The notes beneath the pieces are model-generated. The model saw nothing but the letters and a program-made list of their open reading frames with translations, was not told where the DNA came from and searched no databases. The position numbers and the translations under genes were made by a program. A stretch of DNA of 64,000 bases, taken from Sphingobium sp. B2D3C. Its GTDB lineage: Bacteria > Pseudomonadota > Alphaproteobacteria > Sphingomonadales > Sphingomonadaceae. Positions 26,980-34,900 of this stretch are shown here, in pieces. Every line of letters begins with the position of its first letter. The first letter of the stretch is position 1. The DNA lies in the NCBI RefSeq assembly GCF_025961835.1, contig NZ_JAOQOK010000001.1:3286001-3350000 (forward strand). The letters run 5' to 3'.

Positions 26980-27453
26980 ATGGCGGAGTCCTCTGCAGGG
27001 CTGTTTCCGGTGGATCGGGCGATCGCGCAGGGCGCGGTCGTCGATCCGGCACAGGCCGGGAGCGCCGATCATATCGCGCTGACGGCGCGCAACCGGGCGT
27101 TGATGATCGACTTCGTGACGATCCTCTACGAGCAGCGCGATCCCCGCCGGGCCTTTGAGCGATATGTCCATGAGGATTATATCCAGCACAACCCGATCAT
27201 CGCCGATGGCCGCGAAAATGCGCTCAAATGGCTGGAGCCGGTCTTCTCCAAACCGGGCACGGAGATTCAGGTCCGGCGGGTGCTGGTGGATGGCGATTAT
27301 GCCACCGTGCAGATCATCGGACGGATGGGGCCGGAAGATGGCGGCAGTGCGGTCATGAACATCTTCCGCATCGAGGACGGGCTGATCGTGGAGCATTGGG
27401 ACGTGACGCAAGCGATGCCGGCGGAAACGGCAAGCGGGCGGCCTTTGGGATAA
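26980..27453 (+). CDS. NTF2/SnoaL-like protein
   Basis: A 157-residue protein without a clear signal peptide. The motifs VHEDYIQHNPIIADGREN and AVMNIFRIEDGLIVEHWDVT closely match the anchored protein at 21665-22141. The His/Asp pattern is that of SnoaL-like cyclase/isomerase relatives. The ATG at 26980 follows the DUF3237 stop by 2 bases; a GTG at 26962 inside that gene is rejected. With DUF3237 it forms a two-gene module that has a counterpart near the cluster centre. Confidence 0.82.
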   Translation: MAESSAGLFPVDRAIAQGAVVDPAQAGSADHIALTARNRALMIDFVTILYEQRDPRRAFERYVHEDYIQHNPIIADGRENALKWLEPVFSKPGTEIQVRRVLVDGDYATVQIIGRMGPEDGGSAVMNIFRIEDGLIVEHWDVTQAMPAETASGRPLG

Positions 27454-27471
27454 GAGGATACGACATTTCCG

Positions 27472-27556
27472 TTCGTCATTCCCGCGAACGCGGGAATCTA
27501 GAACCCAGCCGAATTTCCATCGCGCCCTTGGATTCCAGCGTCCGCGGGAATGACGG
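27472..27556. repeat. Interspersed mosaic inverted repeat (CATTCCCGCG family)
   Basis: CGTCATTCCCGCG (27474-27486) and its exact complement (27543-27555) flank inner GGGAATC/GATTCC segments. This type of short dispersed repeat is common in intergenic DNA of sphingomonads and other proteobacteria. It separates the NTF2-like gene from the SDR gene. Confidence 0.75.
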
Positions 27557-27630
27557 AGGGAGCGGGCGGTGGCGCGGCTTAGTCGGACGCGCTAGGCTGG
27601 GCCGAACGAGAAACACAGGAGAGGCAGGCC

Positions 27631-28419
27631 ATGGATCTGGGCATCAGGGGCCGCAAGGCGATCGTCAATGGCGCCAGCGCCGGCATGGGCAAGAGCGCGG
27701 CGATGGCGCTGGCCCGCGAGGGCGTGGACGTGTTCATCTCGGCGCGGGGCGAGGACCGGCTGATGCACGCGGCGCAGGAGATTGCCGATGAGACCGGCGC
27801 GCGGGTCGTGCCAATCGTCGCCGATCATGCCAGCGCCGAGGGGCGCGAGCGCATTCTGGCGGCCTGCCCGGAGCCGGACATTCTCGTCGGCACCTGCGCC
27901 CCGCCGCCGATGACGCCGGACTATCGCGCGATCACCGGTGAGCAATGGCAGAGCGCTATCGAGATTTCGCTGCTTTCGCCCATTGAGTTCATGCGCCGCG
28001 TGCTCGATGGCATGGTGGAGCGCCGATGGGGGCGGGTGGTGAACATCGCCACGGTGGCTGCGAAATATCCCGGCGAAATCCGGGCGCTTTCCGGCAGCAC
28101 GCGGGCGGCGCTGGTGAACTACAGCGTCGCCGTCTCGAAGGTGGTAGCCAAGCACAATGTCGTCATCAACAACCTGCTGCCGGGCATGCACCACACCGCG
28201 ACAGTCGAGGACCAGTTCAATGCCCGCGCGAAGGCCAAGGGCACGACCTATGAGGATGAGGTCGCCGAGTTCGTGCGAGACTGGCGGATCGCCAGCGGGC
28301 GCTTCGGCAATGCGGACGATGTCGGGGCCTTCGTGGCGATGTTCTGCAGCGAGTTTGCCAACTACACCACGGGCCAGAGCCTCACCATCGATGGCGGTGC
28401 CACGACCTCGACCTTTTAG
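27631..28419 (+). CDS. SDR family oxidoreductase lacking the YxxxK motif
   Basis: A 262-residue short-chain dehydrogenase fold. The cofactor loop is GASAGMG (residues 14-20), and the C-terminal GQSLTIDGGATTSTF is typical. The catalytic Tyr-x-x-x-Lys expected near residues 150-160 is not present: that stretch reads RALSGSTRAALVN, as in a known divergent SDR branch with LSxxxR in that place. The Asn-Asn-Ala-Gly structural motif is also replaced (GTCAPPP). It may be a poor oxidoreductase or use different chemistry. AGGAGAGG precedes the ATG. It ends the rightward arm of the cluster, after a repeat element. Confidence 0.85.
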   Translation: MDLGIRGRKAIVNGASAGMGKSAAMALAREGVDVFISARGEDRLMHAAQEIADETGARVVPIVADHASAEGRERILAACPEPDILVGTCAPPPMTPDYRAITGEQWQSAIEISLLSPIEFMRRVLDGMVERRWGRVVNIATVAAKYPGEIRALSGSTRAALVNYSVAVSKVVAKHNVVINNLLPGMHHTATVEDQFNARAKAKGTTYEDEVAEFVRDWRIASGRFGNADDVGAFVAMFCSEFANYTTGQSLTIDGGATTSTF

Positions 28420-28461
28420 AGGACGGCCGGTTGGTCGGGCGGATGATGAGACATATGATCT

Positions 28462-28490
28462 CCGTTCGCCCTGAGCCTGTCGAAGGGCTG
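28462..28490. repeat. Interspersed repeat (TTCGCCCTGAGC family), copy 1
   Basis: CCGTTCGCCCTGAGC, then one variable base, then TGTCGAAGGG; the same element is at 51081-51106 with C/T variation. It lies in the spacer before queH. Its ends TTCG...CGAA can pair. Confidence 0.7.
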
Positions 28491-28619
28491 TCCTTCTCAG
28501 CTAAGCCCGAACGGCGTGGGGAAAGGCCGAACCGTGATTGGGGTTAAGGCATAGATCAGTCCACTCGCCCACCGCACAGCGGGTGACGCGCGCCCGGCGA
28601 TCTGCTAAAGGCGCGCGCC

Positions 28620-29300
28620 ATGACGAACCCCAATAGCCTCGATTACGAACGACCGGTCATCACGCCGCCCGATGGCGAGAAGAAGGTGCTGCTGCACAGC
28701 TGTTGCGCGCCCTGCTCGGGCGAGGTGATGGAAGCGATGACCGCGAGCGGCATCGATTACACCATCTTCTTCTACAATCCGAACATCCACCCCAAGGAGG
28801 AATATCTGCTGCGCAAGGAGGAGAATATCCGCTTTGCCGAGCAGCATAATATTCCCTTCGTGGATGCCGACTATGACACGGTGAACTGGTTCAAGCGCGC
28901 CAAGGGCATGGAGAATGAGCCCGAGCGCGGCGCGCGTTGCACCATGTGCTTCGACATGCGGTTCGAGCGCACGGCGCTTTACGCGCATGAGCATGGCTTC
29001 CCGGTCATCACCTCGTCGCTCGGCATCTCGCGCTGGAAGAACATGAACCAGATCAACGATTGCGGGGAGCGCGCGGCGGCGCATTATCCCGGCATCAAAT
29101 ATTGGACGTTCAATTGGCGCAAGGGCGGCGGCGCGGCGCGGATGATCGAGATCAGCAAGCGTGAGCGCTTCTACCAGCAGGAATATTGCGGCTGCGTCTT
29201 CTCGCTGCGCGACACCAATGCGCACCGGGTGAGCCAAGGCCGTGAGGAAATCCGCATCGGCGAGCTGTATTATGGGGACGAGCCTTCCGCGCAGGGCTGA
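28620..29300 (+). CDS. queH: Epoxyqueuosine reductase QueH
   Basis: It catalyses the last step of queuosine synthesis, reducing epoxyqueuosine to queuosine in the anticodon of certain tRNAs; this family is the non-homologous replacement of QueG. The 226 residues have the conserved cysteine sets: HSCCAPCSG (Cys 28, 29, 32), RCTMC (107, 110) and YCGC (190, 192). These hold an iron-sulfur cluster and a further metal. Conserved [11 protein letters not shown] and FNWRKGGG segments fit. The ATG is at 28620 with a weak upstream site. It stands alone between the catabolic cluster and an SDR gene. Confidence 0.93.
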   Translation: MTNPNSLDYERPVITPPDGEKKVLLHSCCAPCSGEVMEAMTASGIDYTIFFYNPNIHPKEEYLLRKEENIRFAEQHNIPFVDADYDTVNWFKRAKGMENEPERGARCTMCFDMRFERTALYAHEHGFPVITSSLGISRWKNMNQINDCGERAAAHYPGIKYWTFNWRKGGGAARMIEISKRERFYQQEYCGCVFSLRDTNAHRVSQGREEIRIGELYYGDEPSAQG

Positions 29301-29389
29301 GCCATGCGGGAGGGGTTTGACCACAAGAAACGGGACGCGCCCGTCCGGCCGCGCGTCTAGCTGACCGGCTCCACTTATGGAGCTGGATC

Positions 29390-30142
29390 ATGACATTACT
29401 GGATCGCAAAGTCGCCATCATCACTGGCGCGAGTTCGGGGATCGGGCGCGCCGCTGCGCTGCTGTTCGCGCAACAGGGCGCGGCCCTCGTGCTGGTTTCC
29501 CGACGCGAGGCGGCGCTTGAGAGCGTGGCCGAGTCCATCAGAGCGCAGGGTGGTCGTGCGGCCATTGTCGCGGGCGACGTGCGCGAGGAGGAGACGCACC
29601 GCCGAGCCGTTGCGGTCGCCTGTGAGACCTTCGGGGGGCTGCATATCGCGTTCAACAATGCCGGGCTTGTCGGGACGATGCAGCCGTTGGCAGATCTCAC
29701 GCCGGAGGATTGGTCGCAGGTGCTGCCGGTCAACCTGACGGCGGCTTTCCTCGGCGCCCGCGCGCAGATTCCGGCCATGCTCGATCAAGGCGGCGGCGCG
29801 CTCATCTTCACTGGCAGCTTCGTGGGCAATAGCGTCGGCTTGCCGGGCATGTCGGCTTATGGGGCGGCGAAGGCGGGGCTGCTTGGCCTCGTGCGCGGCA
29901 TTACGGCCGATTACAGCGCGCAGGGCATTCGCGCCAACGCTCTGCTGCCGGGCGGGACGGCGACAGGGATGGCAGGCGATGGCGATCAGCAGGCCTGGGC
30001 GGCAAGTCTTCACGCGATGAAGCGGATCGCCCAACCGGAAGAAATCGCGCAGGCGGCGCTATTTCTGGCCAGCGACATGGCGAGCTTTGTGACTGGCTCG
30101 GCGCTGTGGGCGGATGGGGGCAACGCCGCCGTCAAATTGTGA
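29390..30142 (+). CDS. SDR family oxidoreductase (classical)
   Basis: A 250-residue classical short-chain dehydrogenase: TGASSGIG (cofactor loop, residues 12-19), NNAG, catalytic Ser in FTGSFVGN and the Tyr-x-x-x-Lys motif in SAYGAAKAGLLG, with ALWADGGN near the C-terminus. It would oxidise or reduce an alcohol/ketone with NAD(P). GGAG lies upstream of the ATG at 29390. There are no obvious pathway partners; it is followed by a perfect hairpin and a convergent entericidin-like gene. Substrate unknown. Confidence 0.9.
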   Translation: MTLLDRKVAIITGASSGIGRAAALLFAQQGAALVLVSRREAALESVAESIRAQGGRAAIVAGDVREEETHRRAVAVACETFGGLHIAFNNAGLVGTMQPLADLTPEDWSQVLPVNLTAAFLGARAQIPAMLDQGGGALIFTGSFVGNSVGLPGMSAYGAAKAGLLGLVRGITADYSAQGIRANALLPGGTATGMAGDGDQQAWAASLHAMKRIAQPEEIAQAALFLASDMASFVTGSALWADGGNAAVKL

Positions 30143-30184
30143 TGCTGGGGACGTTGATAGTTGGCGGGCGGGCTCTTGAAGGAT

Positions 30185-30209
30185 CGGGCGGCCGTATCAA
30201 GGCCGCCCG
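30185..30209. terminator. Perfect 9-bp hairpin between convergent genes
   Basis: CGGGCGGCC (30185-30193) pairs with 30201-30209 around a 7-base loop, between the SDR stop and the entericidin-like stop. The position suggests a shared terminator, though there is no strong T run. Confidence 0.6.
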
Positions 30210-30221
30210 TGTCACTCTCGC

Positions 30222-30356
30222 TTAGTTGCCGTCGATCACTTCCTGCCCGGCCTGACCAACCGATTCAATGTCCTTGCCGGCGCCTTTGACAGTCGCGCAA
30301 GCCTGGAGTGCGAGGGCCGCGCCGAGCAGCAGAATCAATGTGCCGCGCTGTTTCAT
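30222..30356 (-). CDS. Entericidin A/B-like small lipoprotein
   Basis: A 44-residue protein beginning MKQRGTLILLLGAALALQAC. The hydrophobic core and lipobox LQAC (Cys20) mark lipidation and export. The mature ATVKGAGKDIESVGQAGQEV segment matches entericidin family proteins, small envelope lipoproteins first described as a toxin/antidote pair in enterobacteria and often called EcnB-like. In sphingomonads usually only a single copy is seen and its role is unclear. It is convergent with the SDR gene and divergent from the FMN reductase gene. Confidence 0.85.
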   Translation of the reverse strand: MKQRGTLILLLGAALALQACATVKGAGKDIESVGQAGQEVIDGN

Positions 30357-30543
30357 GATCGTCTTCCTTCTGTTTGTTCCGGGCGATGAAATGCTTGAGC
30401 GAGGGTTCGGTTGCGATTCCCGGTCGGCGGGCGCAGCTTGCAGGGAACGTGTTCGGGGAACGCGTGCCTCGTCGGGCCGTTCAGGAAGGTGAGACGGCTG
30501 CGCCTTGGCCGCGCCGGATAGCAACCAGATGAAAGGGTCAGTG

Positions 30544-31101
30544 ATGAGCGGGAAGATCGATGTCGCGGTAATCGTGGGCAGTCTGCGCAAGGACTCGTAT
30601 AACCGCAAGGCGGCGCTGGAGCTGGCACGCCTCGCCGATGGCGATATGGCGCTGCGGATCGTCGAGATCGGCGATTTGCCGCATTATGATGAAGATGCGG
30701 AGACCGACAGCCCGCCCGGGGTGTGGACGCGCTTTCGCAAGGAGATCGCCCCGGCCGACGCGCTGCTGTTCGTCACGCCCGAATATAACCGCTCGGTGCC
30801 GGGCGTGCTCAAAAACGCTATCGACGTCGGCTCGCGGCCCTACGGCCAGAGCGTGTGGATGGGTAAGCCGGCGGCGATCATGACCGTCTCGCCCGGAGCG
30901 CTCGGCGGGTTCGGCGCCAATCATCATCTGCGCCAGATGCTGGTGTTTCAGGATACGCCGATCCTCCAGCAGCCCGAGGCCTATGTCGGCAACGCGGCCA
31001 AGCTGTTCGAGGATGACGGCCGGCTGACGGACAAGAAGACGGAGGATTTTTTCCGCAGCTTCCTGGATGCCTTTCGCAAGCTGATCGACCGGGCGGGCTG
31101 A
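30544..31101 (+). CDS. NADPH-dependent FMN reductase (chromate/quinone reductase-like)
   Basis: A 185-residue flavodoxin-like protein. GSLRKDSYNRKAA binds the FMN phosphate and TPEYNRSVPGVLKNAIDVGS is the signature of the NADPH-dependent FMN reductase (ChrR/YieF/ArsH-like) family, which reduces quinones, chromate or azo compounds. AAAGGG lies 7 bases before the ATG at 30544, so this start is preferred over upstream in-frame codons at 30505 and 30529. It is single, followed by a convergent small gene. Confidence 0.88.
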   Translation: MSGKIDVAVIVGSLRKDSYNRKAALELARLADGDMALRIVEIGDLPHYDEDAETDSPPGVWTRFRKEIAPADALLFVTPEYNRSVPGVLKNAIDVGSRPYGQSVWMGKPAAIMTVSPGALGGFGANHHLRQMLVFQDTPILQQPEAYVGNAAKLFEDDGRLTDKKTEDFFRSFLDAFRKLIDRAG

Positions 31102-31108
31102 CCGGCGC

Positions 31109-31387
31109 TCAGTTTACGATCGCCTTGAGGCGCCGCCAGATTCGCGTGCGCAGCGGCGTGCGCGATTCGATGCTGAGGCCACGCGCGCGCGCCGCCCGCA
31201 TGAGATCCCGGGTCAGCGCACGCAGCTGGCGGTCGTTAAGCGCCGTCGACACCCGGTGGTGGCCGCCGCGCATGCCGCTTTCGGCGATATGCAGCGTCAG
31301 GATGACGCCATGGTCAGCGCCGCGCCGCTCCCAATCGATAAGCGCCCCGGAAATATACTCCTGCCGCCTGAAATCCTGTTCCGCCAT
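31109..31387 (-). CDS. Small hypothetical protein
   Basis: A 92-residue basic protein (start MAEQDFRRQEYISGALIDWE, end RIWRRLKAIVN). There is no signal peptide, membrane segment or family I recognise. The middle (TALNDRQLRALTRDLMRAARARG) looks helical. GAGGAAGG lies directly before the ATG at 31387, which supports real translation. It is divergent from the transglutaminase/DUF2126 gene across 154 bases and convergent with the FMN reductase. A link to the amidoligase system is possible from position only. Confidence 0.6.
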   Translation of the reverse strand: MAEQDFRRQEYISGALIDWERRGADHGVILTLHIAESGMRGGHHRVSTALNDRQLRALTRDLMRAARARGLSIESRTPLRTRIWRRLKAIVN

Positions 31388-31541
31388 GCCTTCCTCTGTT
31401 GCGCCCGGCTTGCGCGCCGTCCTGCTCGTGCAATCCCTGACCGCCGTTTCTTAACGTTTTGGAAAGGCCGGGCCGAGCCGTTGGCGCACCGGGCGTGCAT
31501 TGTCTATTGCGCATTGCACAATATTCGCATTCACTGTGCGG

Positions 31542-34500
31542 ATGCTCAAAGCTGCAGTCTATCATCGCACGGCCTATCACTACAGCAGGTCGATCCGTCT
31601 CGGGCCGCAGATCATCCGGCTTCGACCCGCGCCGCACAGCCGCACCAAGGTGCCGAACTATGCCCTGCGGATCGAGCCGGAGGGCCATTTCATCAACTGG
31701 CAGCAGGACCCGCACGGCAATTGGCAGGCGCGGCTGGTCTTTCCCGATCCGGTCGACCGTTTCGTGGTGGAAGTGGATCTGCTCGCCGATCTCGACGTCA
31801 TCAATCCGTTCGATTTCTTCGTCGAGCCTTATGCCGAGGAGTATCCGTTCGCCTATGACGAGGCGCTGAAGACGGATCTGGCCGCCTATTTCGAGGTCGA
31901 GGCGCAGGGGCCTCTGTTCGAGGCGCTGGTGGCGCAGCACGCAGGCCATCAGGGCCGCACCATCGATTTTCTGGTGGAGATCAATCGCCAGCTCGAACAG
32001 CGTATCGGCTATGTCATCCGCATGGAAACCGGGGTGCAGACCCCGGAAGAGACCCTGCAGATCGGCACCGGCTCCTGCCGGGACAGCGCCTGGCTGCTGG
32101 TGCAGCTGGTGCGGCGGCTGGGCTTCGCGGCGCGGTTCGTCTCGGGCTATTCGATCCAACTGGTTGCGGATGTCGAGCCGGTGGAAGGCCCCAAGGGCGT
32201 GACGCGCGACGTGGTCGATCTCCACGCCTGGGCGGAAGTTTATGTGCCGGGCGCTGGCTGGATCGCGCTGGATGCCACTTCCGGCATGTTCGCCGGCGAG
32301 GGGCATATCCCGCTCTGTGCATCGCCCCATTATCGCTCGGCTTCGCCCATTGAGGGGCTGGCCGAGCCGGCGGAAGTGGACTTCCGCTTCGAGATGCGCG
32401 TCTCGCGCATTGCCGAGGCGGTGCGGATCACCAAACCGTTCACCGATGAGCGCTGGGCCGCGGTGCAGGCGCTGGGCGAGCAGGTGGACGCCGACCTCGT
32501 CGCGCAGGATGTGCGGCTGACGACCGGCGGTGAACCGACCTTCGTCGCCGAGAATGGCGGGCAGGAGGATGAGTGGAACGGCGGCGCCGTCGGGCCGACC
32601 AAGCAGGGCTATGCGGACAAGCTCGTGCGAGCGCTGCGGGAGAAATTCGCGCCGGGCGGGATGCTCCACCACGGTCAGGGCAAATGGTATCCCGGCGAGA
32701 GCCTGCCGCGCTGGGCCTATGCGGTCTACTGGCGCAAGGATGGCGTGCCGGTGTGGCGCGACCCGATGCTGATCGCGCGGGAAGAGGCCGAGCGCAAGCC
32801 GCTCGCGACGCCGGCGCTTGCCGCGCGCTTTCTGGCGACTATCGCCGCAGGCCTTGAGGTTCAGCCCGATTATGTCGCGCCGGTCTATGAGGATGAGCAG
32901 GAGTGGGCGCGCAAGGCGGAAGATTTGCCCGTCAATGTTACGCCAGACGATAACAAGCTCAGCGATGTCGAGGCGCGCGAGCGGATGAAGAAGGCGTTTG
33001 CGATGGGGCTGGTCGAGCCCGTCGGCTATGCCCTGCCCATCCAGCGCTGGCAGGCCGCGCAGACCAAGCCACGCTGGCAGAGCGAGGTCTGGGCGGTGCG
33101 CCGGGGCAAGCTCCATGCCGTGCCGGGCGACAGCTCGCTCGGCTATCGCTTGCCGCTGGGCTCGCTGCCCTTCGTGCCGCCGGCCGACTTCCCCTACATC
33201 CACCCGCGCGACACGAGCGAACCCCGCGAGCCGCTTGCGGATTATCATGTCCAGCGTGCGGAGCGGGCACACCGGCCGGATGTGCGCGAGCAGATGGTCG
33301 CCTCCCGCGCGGAGGCTGGCGGCGCGGCTGCGCAGGAGCGTGTGGAGCAGGAGATCATCGAGGGCGCGGTGCGCACCGCGATCACCGTCGAGCCCAAGGC
33401 GCATTATCTCTCCGTCTTCCTGCCGCCGGTGCGTGAGCTGGAGGATTATCTGGAGCTGATCGCGCAGGTGGAGGCCGCAGCCTGCGCCATGCGCGTCGAA
33501 GTGCGGATCGAGGGCTATGCTCCGCCGCCCGACCCCCGCCTGCAGGTGCTCAAGATCACGCCCGATCCCGGCGTCATCGAGGTCAATGTGCAGCCGGTCG
33601 CGACATGGGGCGAGACGGTCGAACTGACCGAAACGCTCTACGATGTCGCGCGGGCGCTCAAGCTCACGGCCGACAAGTTCATGGTCGATGGGCGCGCGGT
33701 GGGGACGGGTGGCGGCAATCATCTCGTGCTCGGCGGGCCGAGCCTCACCGATTCACCGTTCATCCGCAGGCCGGACCTGCTCAAGAGCTTCGTGCTCTAC
33801 TGGCAGCGCCATCCTTCGCTCAGCTATCTCTTTTCCGGTCTGTTCATTGGTCCCACCAGCCAGGCACCCCGAATCGACGAGGCGCGGCATGACGGGCTGT
33901 ACGAGCTGGAGGTGGCGCTGGCGCAGGTGCCGAAACCGGGGGAAGGCGCCACGCCACCTCCCTGGCTGGTCGACCGGCTGTTCCGCAACCTGCTGGTGGA
34001 CGTGACTGGCAATACGCACCGCACCGAGATCTGCATCGACAAGATGTTCTCGCCCGATGGGCCGACCGGGCGGCTGGGGCTGGTCGAGTTCCGCGGCTTC
34101 GAGATGCCGCCGGACGCGCGAATGAGTCTGGCGCAGCAATTGCTGCTGCGCGCGCTCACTGCCTGGTTCTGGCGCGAACCGCAGGAAGGTAATCTGGTGC
34201 GCTGGGGCACGCGCCTGCACGATCGCTTCATGCTGCCCCATTTCGTCTGGGAGGATTTTCTCGACGTGCTCGGTGACCTCCGCCGGGCCGGTTATGATTT
34301 CGACCCCAACTGGTTCGAAGCGCAGAAGCAGTTCCGTTTCCCGGTCCATGGCGCGGTACGGGCCGGCGGGCTGGAACTGGAGATTTCCCATGCGCTGGAG
34401 CCTTGGCATGTGCTGGGTGAAACCGGCGCGATCGGCGGCACCGTGCGCTATGTGGACAGCTCAACCGAGCGGCTGCAGGTGCGCGTCTCCGGGCTGGTCG

Positions 34501-34886
34501 AGGGGCGGCATGTCGTCGCCTGCAACGGGCGTCGGGTGCCATTGGCAGCCACTGGCGTGGCGGGCGAGGCGGTGGGCGGCGTGCGGTACAAGGCGTGGGC
34601 GCCGTCAGACTGTCTCCATGCCCGCCTGCCGGTCAACGCACCGCTGACCTTCGATGTGTTCGACGCGTGGAGCGGCCGGTCGCTCGGCGGCTGCGTCTAT
34701 CATGTGGCGCATCCGGGCGGACGCAATTATGACGACGTGCCGGTGAATGCCTATGAGGCGGAGGCGCGGCGCAAGGCTCGGTTCCAAGATCATGGCCATA
34801 CGCCGGGCTCCATGGCGCTGCCGCCGGATGAGAAAACGGGGGAATTTCCATTGACGCTCGATCTGCGACGGCCCGCGACCCTTTGA
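31542..34886 (+). CDS. Transglutaminase-like protein fused to DUF2126
   Basis: An 1114-residue protein. Residues 1-260 form a bacterial transglutaminase-like domain with the triad Cys179 (GTGSCRDSA), His228 ([10 protein letters not shown]) and Asp244 (IALDATSG). From about residue 295 onward ([24 protein letters not shown]) it is the DUF2126 (COG4196) domain. This architecture is known from predicted peptide-modification systems that pair it with ATP-grasp, alpha-E and a second transglutaminase, which are exactly the next two genes. The ATG at 31542 gives the family N-terminus [17 protein letters not shown]; the upstream extension to 31500 is dropped. Likely first gene of a three-gene operon. 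The cellular role is unproven. Confidence 0.9.
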   Translation: MLKAAVYHRTAYHYSRSIRLGPQIIRLRPAPHSRTKVPNYALRIEPEGHFINWQQDPHGNWQARLVFPDPVDRFVVEVDLLADLDVINPFDFFVEPYAEEYPFAYDEALKTDLAAYFEVEAQGPLFEALVAQHAGHQGRTIDFLVEINRQLEQRIGYVIRMETGVQTPEETLQIGTGSCRDSAWLLVQLVRRLGFAARFVSGYSIQLVADVEPVEGPKGVTRDVVDLHAWAEVYVPGAGWIALDATSGMFAGEGHIPLCASPHYRSASPIEGLAEPAEVDFRFEMRVSRIAEAVRITKPFTDERWAAVQALGEQVDADLVAQDVRLTTGGEPTFVAENGGQEDEWNGGAVGPTKQGYADKLVRALREKFAPGGMLHHGQGKWYPGESLPRWAYAVYWRKDGVPVWRDPMLIAREEAERKPLATPALAARFLATIAAGLEVQPDYVAPVYEDEQEWARKAEDLPVNVTPDDNKLSDVEARERMKKAFAMGLVEPVGYALPIQRWQAAQTKPRWQSEVWAVRRGKLHAVPGDSSLGYRLPLGSLPFVPPADFPYIHPRDTSEPREPLADYHVQRAERAHRPDVREQMVASRAEAGGAAAQERVEQEIIEGAVRTAITVEPKAHYLSVFLPPVRELEDYLELIAQVEAAACAMRVEVRIEGYAPPPDPRLQVLKITPDPGVIEVNVQPVATWGETVELTETLYDVARALKLTADKFMVDGRAVGTGGGNHLVLGGPSLTDSPFIRRPDLLKSFVLYWQRHPSLSYLFSGLFIGPTSQAPRIDEARHDGLYELEVALAQVPKPGEGATPPPWLVDRLFRNLLVDVTGNTHRTEICIDKMFSPDGPTGRLGLVEFRGFEMPPDARMSLAQQLLLRALTAWFWREPQEGNLVRWGTRLHDRFMLPHFVWEDFLDVLGDLRRAGYDFDPNWFEAQKQFRFPVHGAVRAGGLELEISHALEPWHVLGETGAIGGTVRYVDSSTERLQVRVSGLVEGRHVVACNGRRVPLAATGVAGEAVGGVRYKAWAPSDCLHARLPVNAPLTFDVFDAWSGRSLGGCVYHVAHPGGRNYDDVPVNAYEAEARRKARFQDHGHTPGSMALPPDEKTGEFPLTLDLRRPATL

Positions 34887-34900
34887 ATGCGTCGCTTGCC

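Noticed and set aside
12752..28419. Assignment of the cluster to known PEG, PVA or PET degradation
   Set aside because: Single genes resemble parts of those pathways (PQQ dehydrogenase, esterases), but the diagnostic combinations known for them are not seen here.
31314..33722. 802-codon open frame on the minus strand
   Set aside because: Antisense to the transglutaminase-DUF2126 gene, which has clear catalytic motifs; composition is that of a shadow frame.
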